DNA of 64,000 nt from Thalassomonas viridans (lineage in GTDB: Bacteria; Pseudomonadota; Gammaproteobacteria; Enterobacterales; Alteromonadaceae), in contig NZ_CP059733.1 of the NCBI RefSeq assembly GCF_000948985.2, forward strand, positions 6,634,001-6,698,000, in the 5' to 3' direction. Position 1 is the first letter of the stretch; every line of letters begins with the position of its first letter. A program made the translations under genes and the position numbers. This document shows positions 1 through 8,584 of this stretch, one piece after another. Under the pieces are notes generated by a model. The model did no database searches, was not told where the DNA came from, and saw only the letters and a program-made list of their open reading frames with translations.

Positions 1-2477
1 TCGATTTCTTCACCGGCAAATTCCTGGTTCACCGTCTCCAGCACATGGGTATATTTGACTTCCGCACTGAATTCCCCCCAGCTGCCGGCATCATAGAGAT
101 AGTCCAGCTGCATATCGAAACCGGTTTGCTCGTTCAGCGCCTGGTTGACATACGTGCTGTTCCAGGACTCCACCGTTAACCCTGAGTTGGGCATAGAGCC
201 GTCAAAACGGGTGCTGCGGCTTAAAATAAAGTCGCAGTCCACTCCCTGGGTATTGATGCCTTCGCGGCAATCCCTTTCCTTACGGAAGTAGTTGTCGCTG
301 TTCCAGGACTCAACCTGGTCCTTGATCTTGACCTTATAGAGATCAAAGGTCCAGTTAAGGTTCTCAGTCACATCCCAGGAAAAGCCGATGGAAGCGGAAT
401 AACCGGTTTCTTCATGCAACTTGGTGTTACCGGTTTGCGTCACCTTAACCGTTTGTCCTTCCTTGAGCTCCCCCGGCAGATCCGGATCACACTGTACCTG
501 CAGGGCCGCCAGATCCACCTCATTAAAGCCGGTGTCCTGCCCCTGGCTCAGCTGTAAACACTTAGTTTCCAGGTAATAGTCGGTGATGCCCAGATAAGAG
601 CCGGAAGGTCCGGAATTAATCTGGTGAATATCCGGCGCCCGGAAAGAAGTGGCATAACTGGTGCGCAGCAATAAGTCTTCCGTCGGCCGGTACTGCAGTC
701 CAAATTGATAGGTAAAGGCGCCGTCCACATCGGTATCGTCATTGTAATAGTCGTAACGGCCGGCGACATTGGCAATAATCTGCTCGGTAATGGGAACCTC
801 GAATTCCAGGGCGATGCCGTAGCGGTCTCGCTCTCCTCCTCCTTCGGTACCGGTAAGGCCGTTGCCCCAGCCGGTATTGGGATCTAAGGTGCGGGGATCG
901 ACATTGATTTCATATTCTTCCGTCGAATATTCCAGCGCCACGGAAAAGCCCAGTTCACCGGCGGGCAGCTCATAAAGGGAGCCGCTGACAAAGCCATTCA
1001 GGGTGGTGACGCTGGCATCGGCGGTGGAGTCGTTTTTCTCCACTATGGCAGCGCGTCCGGCTTCATCCAGCGGGCTCCAGAAGCGGTCGTAATTGGGGTT
1101 ATAATCCATGCCCGGCTCACCGGGTTCGACCCCCAGCGGGGAGCCGAGAAAATACTCCCGCGCCTTATCCGAGGCGATCAGCCATTCATATTCCTTGTTG
1201 TCGGTAGCACTGTGGGACAAAGTGATCTGATAGTCGTAATCTTCAAAGATAGTACCGTTAAGTCCCAGGGAGACATATAACATATCGTCTTCAAAATAAG
1301 ATTTGTTGTCGCCGACTTCTTCCTTGCTGAAGGTACGCTGCAGATACAGATCCCGCCCGTTTTCGGCATCCCAGACAAAACCGCCGCCGTCATGGTAACC
1401 CGAGGTCATGGTATCGGTTCTCCAGGAAGTGCCGTAGCCCCCCTGCTGCGCGGCATCGCTGGTCCAGTACAGCACATCCGCCGTTAACTGGTGATGTTCG
1501 GCAAAGTCCCACTGGAAGTTGCTGTACACGGAAATATTTTCCCGCGCGTTGATATAGGAAGAGTCTCCCGTGGTATCCCGGCCGCAATAAAAACCCCGGC
1601 TAGGACGCTCGGACAATTCCAGGTCCGGATACTGATCACAGATGTTTTCGCCGAACTCATCCGGATGCAGATAAACAAAACCCCCATCCCAGCCGCCGGC
1701 CATTATAGTGCGGGAGTTGACCCTGTAGTATTCCGGCTGGGTTTCCGTGGCCGGGCCGTCGTTGAAGTCGTCGAGCCAGTCCCTTTCGCTGCCGAGCAGC
1801 ATATCCTGATCCGAATAATCCACGGCGTAACTCCAGGAAAAGCTCTCATTGCTATAGCCGCCGGTAATGGTTAATTTACTGTTATCGCCGCCACCGGCGT
1901 CTGAAGTGTTATGGTGTACGGTAACTGTCGTGTCTTCGATGTTTTTCTTGGTGATGATATTCATCACCCCCGCCACCGCATCCGAGCCGTAAATCGCCGA
2001 GTTGCCCCCGGTGAGGATTTCGATCCTGGCCACCGCCGAGGTGGGGATAGTTGTAAGGTTAAAGACATTATTTTCGCTGTTGTAGGCCCTGGGATAGTTG
2101 GCCACCCGCTGGCCATTGAGCAGGACCAAAGTCCGGTTTGCCCCCAGGCCACGTAAATTGACCGTTTCGGCATTAGGGGTAAAGGAATTGGTATAGCCCT
2201 GCCCCTGGTTGGTGCCTGTGCCGGCAGTCAGGTTTTGAATGGCTTCATACATGTTCGAGAAGCCTTTATCGCTGATATCTGCCGCGGTTAACACTACGAT
2301 AGGCGAAGGACCCTCGATTTCACTGCGCTTGATGCGCGATCCCGTCACCTGTATTTTCTCGATTTCCTCAACATTGCTGTCTACGCTCACCGTGGCGGCA
2401 AAACCGGCTGGCGCAGCAACCGCACAACAAATCAATCCCAGGCGAACCGAGTTCACCAGATGTGTCTGTTTAAACAT
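1..2477 (-). CDS. TonB-dependent outer-membrane receptor, 3' end outside window
   Basis: Open reading frame of 825 codons on the minus strand, running off the left edge, so the C-terminal end of the barrel is missing. It starts with a signal peptide (MFKQTHLVNSVRLG..., cleavage near residue 27), then the motif KIQVTGSRIKR and a plug domain (about residues 40-160) with NLRGLGANRTLVLLNGQR and IYGSDAVAGVMNI, which are hallmark TonB-receptor plug sequences. The rest is aromatic-rich beta-barrel sequence. Such proteins import large substrates (siderophores, oligosaccharides, peptides) across the outer membrane using TonB energy; the substrate cannot be told here. The ATG at 2475-2477 has a good ribosome site (AGGGAGAG) about 7 bases upstream. 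It is divergent from the next gene and is not part of an obvious operon in the window. Confidence 0.93.
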   Translation of the reverse strand, partial: MFKQTHLVNSVRLGLICCAVAAPAGFAATVSVDSNVEEIEKIQVTGSRIKRSEIEGPSPIVVLTAADISDKGFSNMYEAIQNLTAGTGTNQGQGYTNSFTPNAETVNLRGLGANRTLVLLNGQRVANYPRAYNSENNVFNLTTIPTSAVARIEILTGGNSAIYGSDAVAGVMNIITKKNIEDTTVTVHHNTSDAGGGDNSKLTITGGYSNESFSWSYAVDYSDQDMLLGSERDWLDDFNDGPATETQPEYYRVNSRTIMAGGWDGGFVYLHPDEFGENICDQYPDLELSERPSRGFYCGRDTTGDSSYINARENISVYSNFQWDFAEHHQLTADVLYWTSDAAQQGGYGTSWRTDTMTSGYHDGGGFVWDAENGRDLYLQRTFSKEEVGDNKSYFEDDMLYVSLGLNGTIFEDYDYQITLSHSATDNKEYEWLIASDKAREYFLGSPLGVEPGEPGMDYNPNYDRFWSPLDEAGRAAIVEKNDSTADASVTTLNGFVSGSLYELPAGELGFSVALEYSTEEYEINVDPRTLDPNTGWGNGLTGTEGGGERDRYGIALEFEVPITEQIIANVAGRYDYYNDDTDVDGAFTYQFGLQYRPTEDLLLRTSYATSFRAPDIHQINSGPSGSYLGITDYYLETKCLQLSQGQDTGFNEVDLAALQVQCDPDLPGELKEGQTVKVTQTGNTKLHEETGYSASIGFSWDVTENLNWTFDLYKVKIKDQVESWNSDNYFRKERDCREGINTQGVDCDFILSRSTRFDGSMPNSGLTVESWNSTYVNQALNEQTGFDMQLDYLYDAGSWGEFSAEVKYTHVLETVNQEFAGEEI

Positions 2478-2802
2478 AAAACTCTCCCTGTAACATCCCT
2501 GATGTTAACAATTATTATTCATTTTTATTGTCCGGCAGATACTTCCCTTGCCAGAAACCACTATAGAACAGCAAGTTACAAAAGAGAAGGCAGAAGCTTA
2601 CATTTTGTTACACTTGGATTACAAAGTGACATATCCATGTCATTTTCCCCTGCCCGCCGGCGGTTGAAGGAAATGTTTGCGCTCACTCGCATTTTCATTA
2701 AGATAGGCTCATAACAGAAAAAACATTGATGTCTATTCTTTAGTCCTTTCAGTAGTTGTCACCGGAACCGGCAAGCTGTTTTTGTCTTTCGGAGTGTTTG
2801 CC
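2478..2802. other. divergent intergenic region
   Basis: Intergenic region of 325 bp between the TonB receptor (leftward) and the 692-residue protein (rightward). It must hold both promoters, but I see no consensus -35/-10 pair good enough to call and no RNA gene. The only clear signals are the ribosome sites at the two ends: AGGGAGAG for the receptor and GGAG at 2791-2794 for the rightward gene. Confidence 0.5.
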
Positions 2803-4881
2803 ATGCCATTCCCCGTATTAATGAGCTATGACGAATGGAAGTCCCGTACCGCAGGCGGCGTACTTTGCAGGAGAAGCGACGCCCTGGTGGATGTCGATAC
2901 TGCCATCCAGACCTATGAACACGAGCGCAACCAGGAAAACCTGGACGATCTTAAGGTCAAGTTTTATTACTGGTGCCGCTCCAAGGAAGACTTCACCCAG
3001 TCGGTGAGAAACACCGGCTCCCAGGCTCCCTGGGAATTGCACCTGAAACTCTTTATGACCGGCAGGTCCGACGCCACCGCCTTAAGGGAGCTGGCGGAGC
3101 TGAGGAGTATGCAGCAGGGCCTGTGTGCCCAGATGTTCTGGGGCTGCAACATGCGCTTTAAAAGCCGGCTGGAAACGGCAAAGGGCTTTATCAGCGACGT
3201 CAAATCCCTGCTGGAGCAACTGGGCATCAAGGGCATTAGCGTGCCGGATATAGTGCGGCGTATCATCAACGGCATCCTGGGACATTTTGCCCCTGTGGGT
3301 AAGGCCATCTCCAGCGCCCTGTCCCCCATAAACAGCATCATCAACCGGGTGATAGACTTTTTCAAACAACTGGTGAAGGTTCTGGCGATCCCGGTACAAA
3401 CCTTTATCGAACTGGTGAAAAAGGAAATCCTGTCCCTGGTGGAACGCCTGATCGGCCACCTGATCCCTATGGCGAATGCGCTGGAATTTGTTACCACCTT
3501 CGGTCCCGGGGTTTATCACCTGGTGAAGAAACAAGTGACTGTCTTTAACAGCAACCGCGCCCGAAGATTTGCCAGCGACGGTGATCCCAGGGGCGCCTTT
3601 GACCAGCTGCATTTATTGCTGAAAAGCGAACGTAACTCCCTGGCAGGCGAATTGTCCGCTTCCGCCATCAAGGCGCTGGTGGACGGGGTGATGCCGATGG
3701 CGTCACAGGCGGTGGCCTGGGCGGATGATTTCCGCAAAACCCTGCAAAGCATTATCAGCACCATACGCCAGTGCATGGAAATGAAAAAGGCCAATAAAAT
3801 CTTCCGCCAGATCAATGCCTCCATGACTTCACAAAGCTTTGACCTGTCCATTTTCAGCGTCAGCCCGTTGATCGCCAGCCATGTGATCAGCAGCGCAACA
3901 CAAAGCCAGCTGGTGGCCATGATGCCCGGCAATACCACAGGGTTTGCCACCTGGATCAAATACACCCATCTGGTGATAGACAAACACATCAAGCCGATGC
4001 AGGCGGAAGCCAGGCGCATTATCGACGAACATCCGTGCAAGATAGACAATATCGGCGACGAATACCGGCTGCACCTGGCGGGACAAACCGAGATGATGCG
4101 CAAAGCCATGGTGGAACACCACGAAAAATCCAAAGGTTACTTAGAGGCCATTCCCCGGGCAGCGTTGCTGTCCGCCATCAGGCGTTCCGACACCGGCAGC
4201 CTGGCGCCCGTTACCACTCACCAGGGCAAAACCACAGGTTTGCTGGATGATATTACCTGGTTTAACCAAAAGGCCCTGAAAAAAGCCACCACCCGCACCG
4301 GCAATACCAGCGGGGTACTGGATGAGGTAACCTGGTTCAAAAAAGAAAAACTCAAAGCGGCCTCCACCCGGGAAAGCCGTCCGGCCATGGAAATGCGCAA
4401 GTTTGAGCTGGCACTGAAGCAGGTGGACAACAAGATTTTGGGGCAAACCTGGCTCAATCACCAGGCCTTTTCCGGAGTAGGTTTAGGGGATAAAGTGATC
4501 GACCTGGCGCAATGGAAAAAGCTCAGCTGGGTGCGCTTTGGCCGCCGCCATGAATTTACCAAAAGCATAGACAAGGGTCTGGTAGGATACGGTCAGCTGT
4601 TCCAGAACAACCGCGCCAAATACGGCCGGGGAGCATTAACCAAAGATAAGTTACAGGCCTGCCTGGAGGATATCAAGGCACGCATCCACTACCTGATGAA
4701 CCAGCTGCTTAAGCCGCTGCATACCTGGCTGGATCCCAACAATAAGGTGCACCAGACCAGCAAGCGGCTGAAAGCCATGACCCGGCTGCGGGAGCTGATC
4801 GACAAGGAAGTGGACAACCTCAGCCGCCTGCACAGTGAATACTCGACTAAGTCCCGGCAGGCGCAGTTGCTTTACGCCTGA
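2803..4881 (+). CDS. unrecognised 692-residue protein upstream of vgrG, possible T6SS cargo
   Basis: I do not recognise a named family. I chose the ATG at 2803 because GGAG (2791-2794) lies 8 bases before it; an in-frame TTG at 2782 would add 7 residues. There is no signal peptide. The N-terminus (MPFPVLMSYDEWKSRT) is followed by an acidic/aromatic region. About residues 150-260 are rich in long hydrophobic or amphipathic helices (IVRRIINGILGHF, IINRVIDFFKQLVKVLAIP, LVERLIGHLIPMANAL), compatible with a membrane-active domain. About residues 473-525 hold two copies of a 25-residue repeat with the core S/TG-x-LD-x-x-TWF and an ATTR or ASTR ending. The C-terminal part is basic and helical. The gene ends in a repeat array and terminator before vgrG (5197), so it is probably transcribed separately. 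A T6SS effector role is inferred from position and the absence of a signal peptide; no immunity gene is recognisable next to it. Confidence 0.85.
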   Translation: MPFPVLMSYDEWKSRTAGGVLCRRSDALVDVDTAIQTYEHERNQENLDDLKVKFYYWCRSKEDFTQSVRNTGSQAPWELHLKLFMTGRSDATALRELAELRSMQQGLCAQMFWGCNMRFKSRLETAKGFISDVKSLLEQLGIKGISVPDIVRRIINGILGHFAPVGKAISSALSPINSIINRVIDFFKQLVKVLAIPVQTFIELVKKEILSLVERLIGHLIPMANALEFVTTFGPGVYHLVKKQVTVFNSNRARRFASDGDPRGAFDQLHLLLKSERNSLAGELSASAIKALVDGVMPMASQAVAWADDFRKTLQSIISTIRQCMEMKKANKIFRQINASMTSQSFDLSIFSVSPLIASHVISSATQSQLVAMMPGNTTGFATWIKYTHLVIDKHIKPMQAEARRIIDEHPCKIDNIGDEYRLHLAGQTEMMRKAMVEHHEKSKGYLEAIPRAALLSAIRRSDTGSLAPVTTHQGKTTGLLDDITWFNQKALKKATTRTGNTSGVLDEVTWFKKEKLKAASTRESRPAMEMRKFELALKQVDNKILGQTWLNHQAFSGVGLGDKVIDLAQWKKLSWVRFGRRHEFTKSIDKGLVGYGQLFQNNRAKYGRGALTKDKLQACLEDIKARIHYLMNQLLKPLHTWLDPNNKVHQTSKRLKAMTRLRELIDKEVDNLSRLHSEYSTKSRQAQLLYA

Positions 4882-4918
4882 TCAATCCCTATTGACAGCC
4901 GCCGTGTATTCACCAACC

Positions 4919-5067
4919 GTGATCACGGCATTGCTTATACGGACATAAGTACTTCCTGTACATCGCCGTTCATTCACTTCCTTGTGATCACGGCATACCG
5001 TACTTCCTGTACATATCGCCGTTCACTCACTTCCCTGTGATCACGGCATACCGTACTTCCTGTACAT
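4919..5067. repeat. tandem 53-bp intergenic repeat, about 2.6 copies
   Basis: Three successive units begin with GTGATCACGGCA at 4919, 4984 and 5037. Units 2 and 3 share CATACCGTACTTCCTGTACAT exactly; unit 2 continues with TCGCCGTTCACTCACTTCC up to 5036. Unit 1 carries a variant middle containing the palindrome CTTATACGGACATAAG. Unit 3 is cut short and runs straight into the terminator hairpin at 5069. A related single copy (ACGGCATACCTTACTTCCTG) lies at 43711-43735, also abutting a terminator. GTGATCAC and GTAC-TTCCT-GTAC are small palindromes inside the unit. This looks like a dispersed intergenic repeat family. Confidence 0.85.
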
Positions 5068-5068
5068 A

Positions 5069-5092
5069 AAAACCCGGTTTTCGCCGGGTTTT
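5069..5092 (+). terminator. intrinsic terminator after the 692-residue protein
   Basis: Stem AAACCCGG / CCGGGTTT with a six-base loop, followed by TTTTGTTTG on the + strand. It follows the repeat array directly and should end transcription of the upstream gene before vgrG. Confidence 0.8.
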
Positions 5093-5196
5093 GTTTGCTT
5101 TGATTTCGCCATTAATGATAACGTCTTCTTATATTTGTGGTTTATACAAGCCAGCGTATAAACCTTAGGGAATTCAATAAAAATTAAGGGTTATCT

Positions 5197-7191
5197 ATGG
5201 CGGTTTCTTATCAATTTGATAATCGCGGACTCTATTTCACCGATTCAAATGGCGATATCCACCTGGGCCATAAGTTGACCATAGAAGAGCAGTTATCCGC
5301 GCCTTTTACCATTACCGGCATTTTAGTCAGTAACAACTTTGTCAGTGCCGATCAGCTGGGACAGCCGATCACCTGCCACTGGAATGAAATTGCCGACAAC
5401 AAGCAAAAAGAAAAACGGGTGTTCCACGGATACCTCACCGAAGTACAGCAACTGGAGCCGGAATCCGAGCATAACTACGCCAGATACCGCATTACCCTGC
5501 GCCCCTGGCTGTGGCTGCTGACCTTACGCCGCAACTACCGGGTGTTCCAGCAACAGAACCTGAGCGCCATTTTGTCTTCGGTATTCGACGACGCCGGCTT
5601 TTCCGGCAATTACACCTTAGGCACTTTGCCTTCGGACGAGCGTAACTATTGCGTGCAGTACGACGAAACCGATTTTGATTTTGTCACCCGGCTGCTGGCG
5701 GAACAGGGCATACATTATTATTTCGAGCACAGCAGCAACAGCCACCAGCTGACCCTGCACGATCCCGCGTCTCCCTACGAAGACGCCGAAGTGGGCAAGC
5801 TGGACTATATCAGCGAGCGCTCCGGCGAACAGCAGCTGATCAGCCGCTGGCAGCCCCGTTTAAGGGTGCACAGCAAGTCGGTGAATACCGTCAATTACGA
5901 CTATGCCAGCAGCCAGCTGATCGAAAGCGGCGACAAGACTTCGTCCCATACCATAGCCAACAACCAGAAGCTGACCCAGTACCATTTCGGCGCCCATTCG
6001 GTGAAAGGGGACATCAGCGATGTCAACTCCACCGTGGCGGAAAACCAGTTGAACAAGCTTCAGGGAGACTACAGCGCGGTAGAAGGAACCAGCAAGGTGG
6101 AAGAGCTGACCCTGGCCACCCAGTTCAGCCTGGCCAACCATCCCGACAGCAGCCAGGTGGGCAAATATGCCATAGAAGCCATTACCCATAACATAGACGC
6201 CTCCGAACAGGCGGTGGTGTATGAAAATAACTTTGTCTGCCGCCCTGCCGCCTATCCCGGCTACCCGAAAGCCTGCCCCAAGCCGCAGATCAGCGGCCTG
6301 CAAACCGCCATAGTGATCGGTGGCGACAGCGGCCAGCCACAGCATGATGCCAGCGGCCGCATCAAGGTACAGTTCCACTGGGACCAGGTGGGCGGCGACA
6401 GCCCCAGCTGCTGGATCCGGGTGGCCCAGCCCATGGCCAGCAGCAGTTTGGGCATGCAGTTTATTCCCCGGGTGGACGATGAGGTACTGGTGAGTTTCGT
6501 CAACAGCGATCCGGACCAGCCGGTGATTATCGGCAGCGTTTATAACAGCAAGAATCCCCCGCCCTATGCCGAACTCAACAGCACCCAGAGCGGCATTAAA
6601 ACCCAACTGGGGAAAACCGCCAACGAAATCCGCTTTGACGACAAGTCCGACAATGAGCAGCTTTATTTCCACGCCGCCAAAGACTATGTGGTGGAAGTGG
6701 AAAACAACCTGACGGAAACCATTACCGCGGAATACAGCAGCACCACGGAAAAGGCCATGACCATCACGGGTAACGACAATTACTCGTTAACCGTAGCCAA
6801 AACCCTGGCAGAAAAAGCCAAGGAAATCACCATAACCGCGGACGACAAGATCACTTTGACCGTCGGCAGCAATTCCATAGAAATCAGCACCAGCGGCATC
6901 GCCATCAGCTGCGACAAGCTGACCATAGACTCCAGCGGCGATATCAAAATGAGCGGCATGAACATCAGCAGTTCCAGCAGCGCGAAAACCGACATCAGCG
7001 CCGGCAGCAACTTCAGCGCCAGCGCCAGCGCCAATGCCGAGCTTTCCGGCAGCGCCGGGGTCACCGTCAGCAGTTCCGCCCAGGCCAAGGTCAGCGGCAG
7101 CGCCGGGGCCGAACTGAGCTCGTCCGCCATGACCAAGGTTTCTTCCTCCGGCATTACCCAGATCCAGGGTTCGCTGGTGCAAGTGAACTAA
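5197..7191 (+). CDS. vgrG: T6SS tip protein VgrG
   Basis: Protein of 664 residues forming the trimeric spike at the tip of the T6SS tube. Residues 1-370 are the gp27-like region, with GVLV/NYCVQYDETDFDFVTRLLAEQGIHYYFEH (split here by my reading), typical of VgrG. About 375-460 is the gp5 OB-fold (GRIKVQFHWDQ, CWIRVAQPMA, IPRVDDEVLVSF, DPDQPVIIGSVYN). The remainder is the beta-helical needle, ending in a Ser/Ala-rich segment with alternating short repeats (SGSAG, SSSAM/Q, KVS) from about residue 590. There is no appended catalytic domain, so this is a structural VgrG, not an evolved effector. The ribosome site is AAGGG before the ATG. The next genes encode a DUF6931-like protein and PAAR, giving a complete tip module separate from the main T6SS operon on the other strand. 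Confidence 0.95.
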   Translation: MAVSYQFDNRGLYFTDSNGDIHLGHKLTIEEQLSAPFTITGILVSNNFVSADQLGQPITCHWNEIADNKQKEKRVFHGYLTEVQQLEPESEHNYARYRITLRPWLWLLTLRRNYRVFQQQNLSAILSSVFDDAGFSGNYTLGTLPSDERNYCVQYDETDFDFVTRLLAEQGIHYYFEHSSNSHQLTLHDPASPYEDAEVGKLDYISERSGEQQLISRWQPRLRVHSKSVNTVNYDYASSQLIESGDKTSSHTIANNQKLTQYHFGAHSVKGDISDVNSTVAENQLNKLQGDYSAVEGTSKVEELTLATQFSLANHPDSSQVGKYAIEAITHNIDASEQAVVYENNFVCRPAAYPGYPKACPKPQISGLQTAIVIGGDSGQPQHDASGRIKVQFHWDQVGGDSPSCWIRVAQPMASSSLGMQFIPRVDDEVLVSFVNSDPDQPVIIGSVYNSKNPPPYAELNSTQSGIKTQLGKTANEIRFDDKSDNEQLYFHAAKDYVVEVENNLTETITAEYSSTTEKAMTITGNDNYSLTVAKTLAEKAKEITITADDKITLTVGSNSIEISTSGIAISCDKLTIDSSGDIKMSGMNISSSSSAKTDISAGSNFSASASANAELSGSAGVTVSSSAQAKVSGSAGAELSSSAMTKVSSSGITQIQGSLVQVN

Positions 7192-7219
7192 TAACAGGTG
7201 ATAACTTAAGGTAAAGAAA

Positions 7220-7840
7220 ATGCTGAAAAAAATCCCCAACAAAAATATCGCCTCGATTATCAGCCGCTACCAGCTCAGCGACGAAGCCAAGCCCCTGCTT
7301 ACCCCGGAACTGACGCCGGAAGCGGCCATAGCCGTACTACAGGAGCAGGAGCTTTATAACGATGTGGTGCAGTTTATCGCCCACGGCCTGCCCATGATAG
7401 AGGCCATAGGCTGGGCCAGCGAAGCCATGGATTTACGTCAAGCGGACTGGAACGAACAGGAAGTTATGGCCATTAACGCCGCCCGCAACTGGCTGGGACA
7501 GCCCAACGAAACCCTGAGAATACGGGCCAGCCAGCTGGCGGACAGGGTCGGCCTGGAATGCGCTCCCGGCTGGGTGGCAAAAGCGGTGTTCTGGTCCGGC
7601 ACCGGCAGCATAGTGGAGCCGGATTTGCCCGCGGTAATGCCGCCGCCGTTTTTATACGGCCATGCCGCCGCGGCCGCCATCACGGTTGCCGCCGCCGTGC
7701 CCCAGTGGGATAATTACCAGAAGTTTTACCGCCAGGTGGTCGAACTCGGCATCGCCATAGCCAACGGCAAAACTATCAGTACCAAGACCATGGCCTTTGA
7801 TGCAACAGCAAGTGCCACCAATGCAGAAGGAGAAGAATGA
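7220..7840 (+). CDS. DUF6931-like protein between vgrG and PAAR
   Basis: Protein of 206 residues with no signal peptide or membrane segment apart from an Ala-rich stretch at about 150-165. The central pattern ARNWLGQPNETLRIRA ... GWVAKAVFWSGTGSI ... VMPPPFLYGHAAAAAI matches what I know of the DUF6931 family, found beside VgrG/PAAR genes and of unknown biochemical role. It starts 28 bp after vgrG with AAGG as ribosome site, and its stop overlaps the PAAR start (ATGA at 7837-7840), so the three genes are co-translated. An adaptor or loading role at the T6SS tip is inferred from context only. Confidence 0.75.
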   Translation: MLKKIPNKNIASIISRYQLSDEAKPLLTPELTPEAAIAVLQEQELYNDVVQFIAHGLPMIEAIGWASEAMDLRQADWNEQEVMAINAARNWLGQPNETLRIRASQLADRVGLECAPGWVAKAVFWSGTGSIVEPDLPAVMPPPFLYGHAAAAAITVAAAVPQWDNYQKFYRQVVELGIAIANGKTISTKTMAFDATASATNAEGEE

Positions 7841-8139
7841 TGGGACAACCCGCAGCCAGAATTACCGATATGCATATTTGCCCGATGCAAACACCGGCCG
7901 TGCCGCCTATTCCCCATGTCGGCGGCCCCATTATCGGCCCCGGCGCCCCCACGGTGCTGATCGGCGGCATGCCGGCTGCCGTGATGGGGGACAGCGCGAC
8001 CTGTGTCGGTACTCCGGACAGCTTGATTATGGGCAGCACGACGGTGCTTATCGGTGGTAAACCCGCTATCCGTATGGGAGATACCTCCGCCCACGGCGGT
8101 TCGGTGGTGGCAGGTATGCCGACGGTACTGATAGGTTAA
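7837..8139 (+). CDS. PAAR-domain T6SS spike-tip protein
   Basis: Protein of 100 residues, about the length of a lone PAAR domain. PAAR proteins cap the VgrG needle with a sharp zinc-bound cone. The sequence has the expected Pro/Gly-rich repeats: QPAARITDMHICPMQTP, GGPIIGPGAPTVLIGG, PAAVMGDSATCVGTPDSLIMGS, and a C-terminal HGGSVVAGMPTVLIG. His and Cys residues (HIC, TC, AHGG) are suitable as metal ligands. The start overlaps the DUF6931-like stop; an in-frame ATG one codon later (7840) is equally possible. It has no extension, so it carries no effector domain of its own. Confidence 0.93.
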   Translation: MMGQPAARITDMHICPMQTPAVPPIPHVGGPIIGPGAPTVLIGGMPAAVMGDSATCVGTPDSLIMGSTTVLIGGKPAIRMGDTSAHGGSVVAGMPTVLIG

Positions 8140-8154
8140 AAAAGAATAATAAGC

Positions 8155-8191
8155 ACACGCCTTATAGGCATAGGAAGCATAAAAGGCGTGT
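8155..8191. other. inverted repeat after PAAR gene
   Basis: ACACGCCTT (8155-8163) and AAGGCGTGT (8183-8191) form a 9-bp stem with a 19-base loop, 15 bp past the PAAR stop. There is no U-tract on either strand, so it is only a possible rho-independent stop or a processing hairpin. Confidence 0.45.
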
Positions 8192-8258
8192 ACTTAGCTA
8201 CTGTGTCTGGCCCTGGATACAGTAAGGGCTAGTTAGCCGCTATGGTTTAACACCAGAG

Positions 8259-8519
8259 CTAAGCGCCGGCTAATGTTATCAACAGTTCTCCTTTATTAAC
8301 GGTAACCCGGACTTTCTCCCCTGTGGGGAAACCTGCTTGCCTGAGCCATTTGCCGCGTAGGACAATGCAAGGTTCAAGGTTTACCGGCACATAGTTAATG
8401 CCGATGCCCCTGGGCCTCGTGGTCGCTTCGCAGGTGGTTTCCAGCACGGTAAGCCGGCGAAAGGTGGGATATTTTGCTTTTGCCAGGTTGGACTCTGGCG
8501 TATGATGATACTCAGCCAT
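8259..8519 (-). CDS. SymE-like toxin, copy 1
   Basis: Protein of 86 residues of the SymE family, SOS-induced type I toxins in E. coli that derive from an AbrB-like fold and act on RNA or the nucleoid. The family core is clear: RRLTVLETTCE ... RPRGIGINYVPV ... CIVLRGKWLRQAGFPTGEKV and a C-terminal VTVNKGELLITLAGA. The ATG at 8519 has AGGAG 7 bases upstream. A second copy, clearly similar along its length, lies at 46294-46590. The upstream region of both copies holds the same hairpin (8550-8584 here), a candidate antisense regulator like SymR. I see no LexA box close by. Confidence 0.88.
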   Translation of the reverse strand: MAEYHHTPESNLAKAKYPTFRRLTVLETTCEATTRPRGIGINYVPVNLEPCIVLRGKWLRQAGFPTGEKVRVTVNKGELLITLAGA

Positions 8520-8549
8520 AACGGACTCCTTTTAAGTTCGTTGCGGTTA

Positions 8550-8584
8550 GCAACCTCTTGGGTGTTCGAGCACCCTGGGGTTGC
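8550..8584 (+). ncRNA. candidate SymR-like antisense RNA hairpin, copy 1
   Basis: Just upstream of the symE-like start, on the opposite strand, GCAACC (8550-8555) pairs with GGTTGC (8579-8584), and inside it GGGTG (8560-8564) pairs with CACCC (8571-8575). The same arrangement lies upstream of the second symE-like gene (46622-46656). Where the copies differ in a stem, the + strand RNA keeps a G-U pair whereas the minus-strand RNA would have A-C mismatches. This points to a functional RNA antisense to the symE leader. The ends and promoter are not defined. Confidence 0.5.

Noticed and set aside
2782..2802. TTG start at 2782 for the 692-residue protein
   Set aside because: The ATG at 2803 has a better-placed ribosome site (GGAG at 2791-2794); the TTG has none.
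8259..8519. Immunity gene for a T6SS effector of the vgrG-PAAR module
   Set aside because: The gene is on the opposite strand and has a clear SymE core, so it is not an immunity protein.
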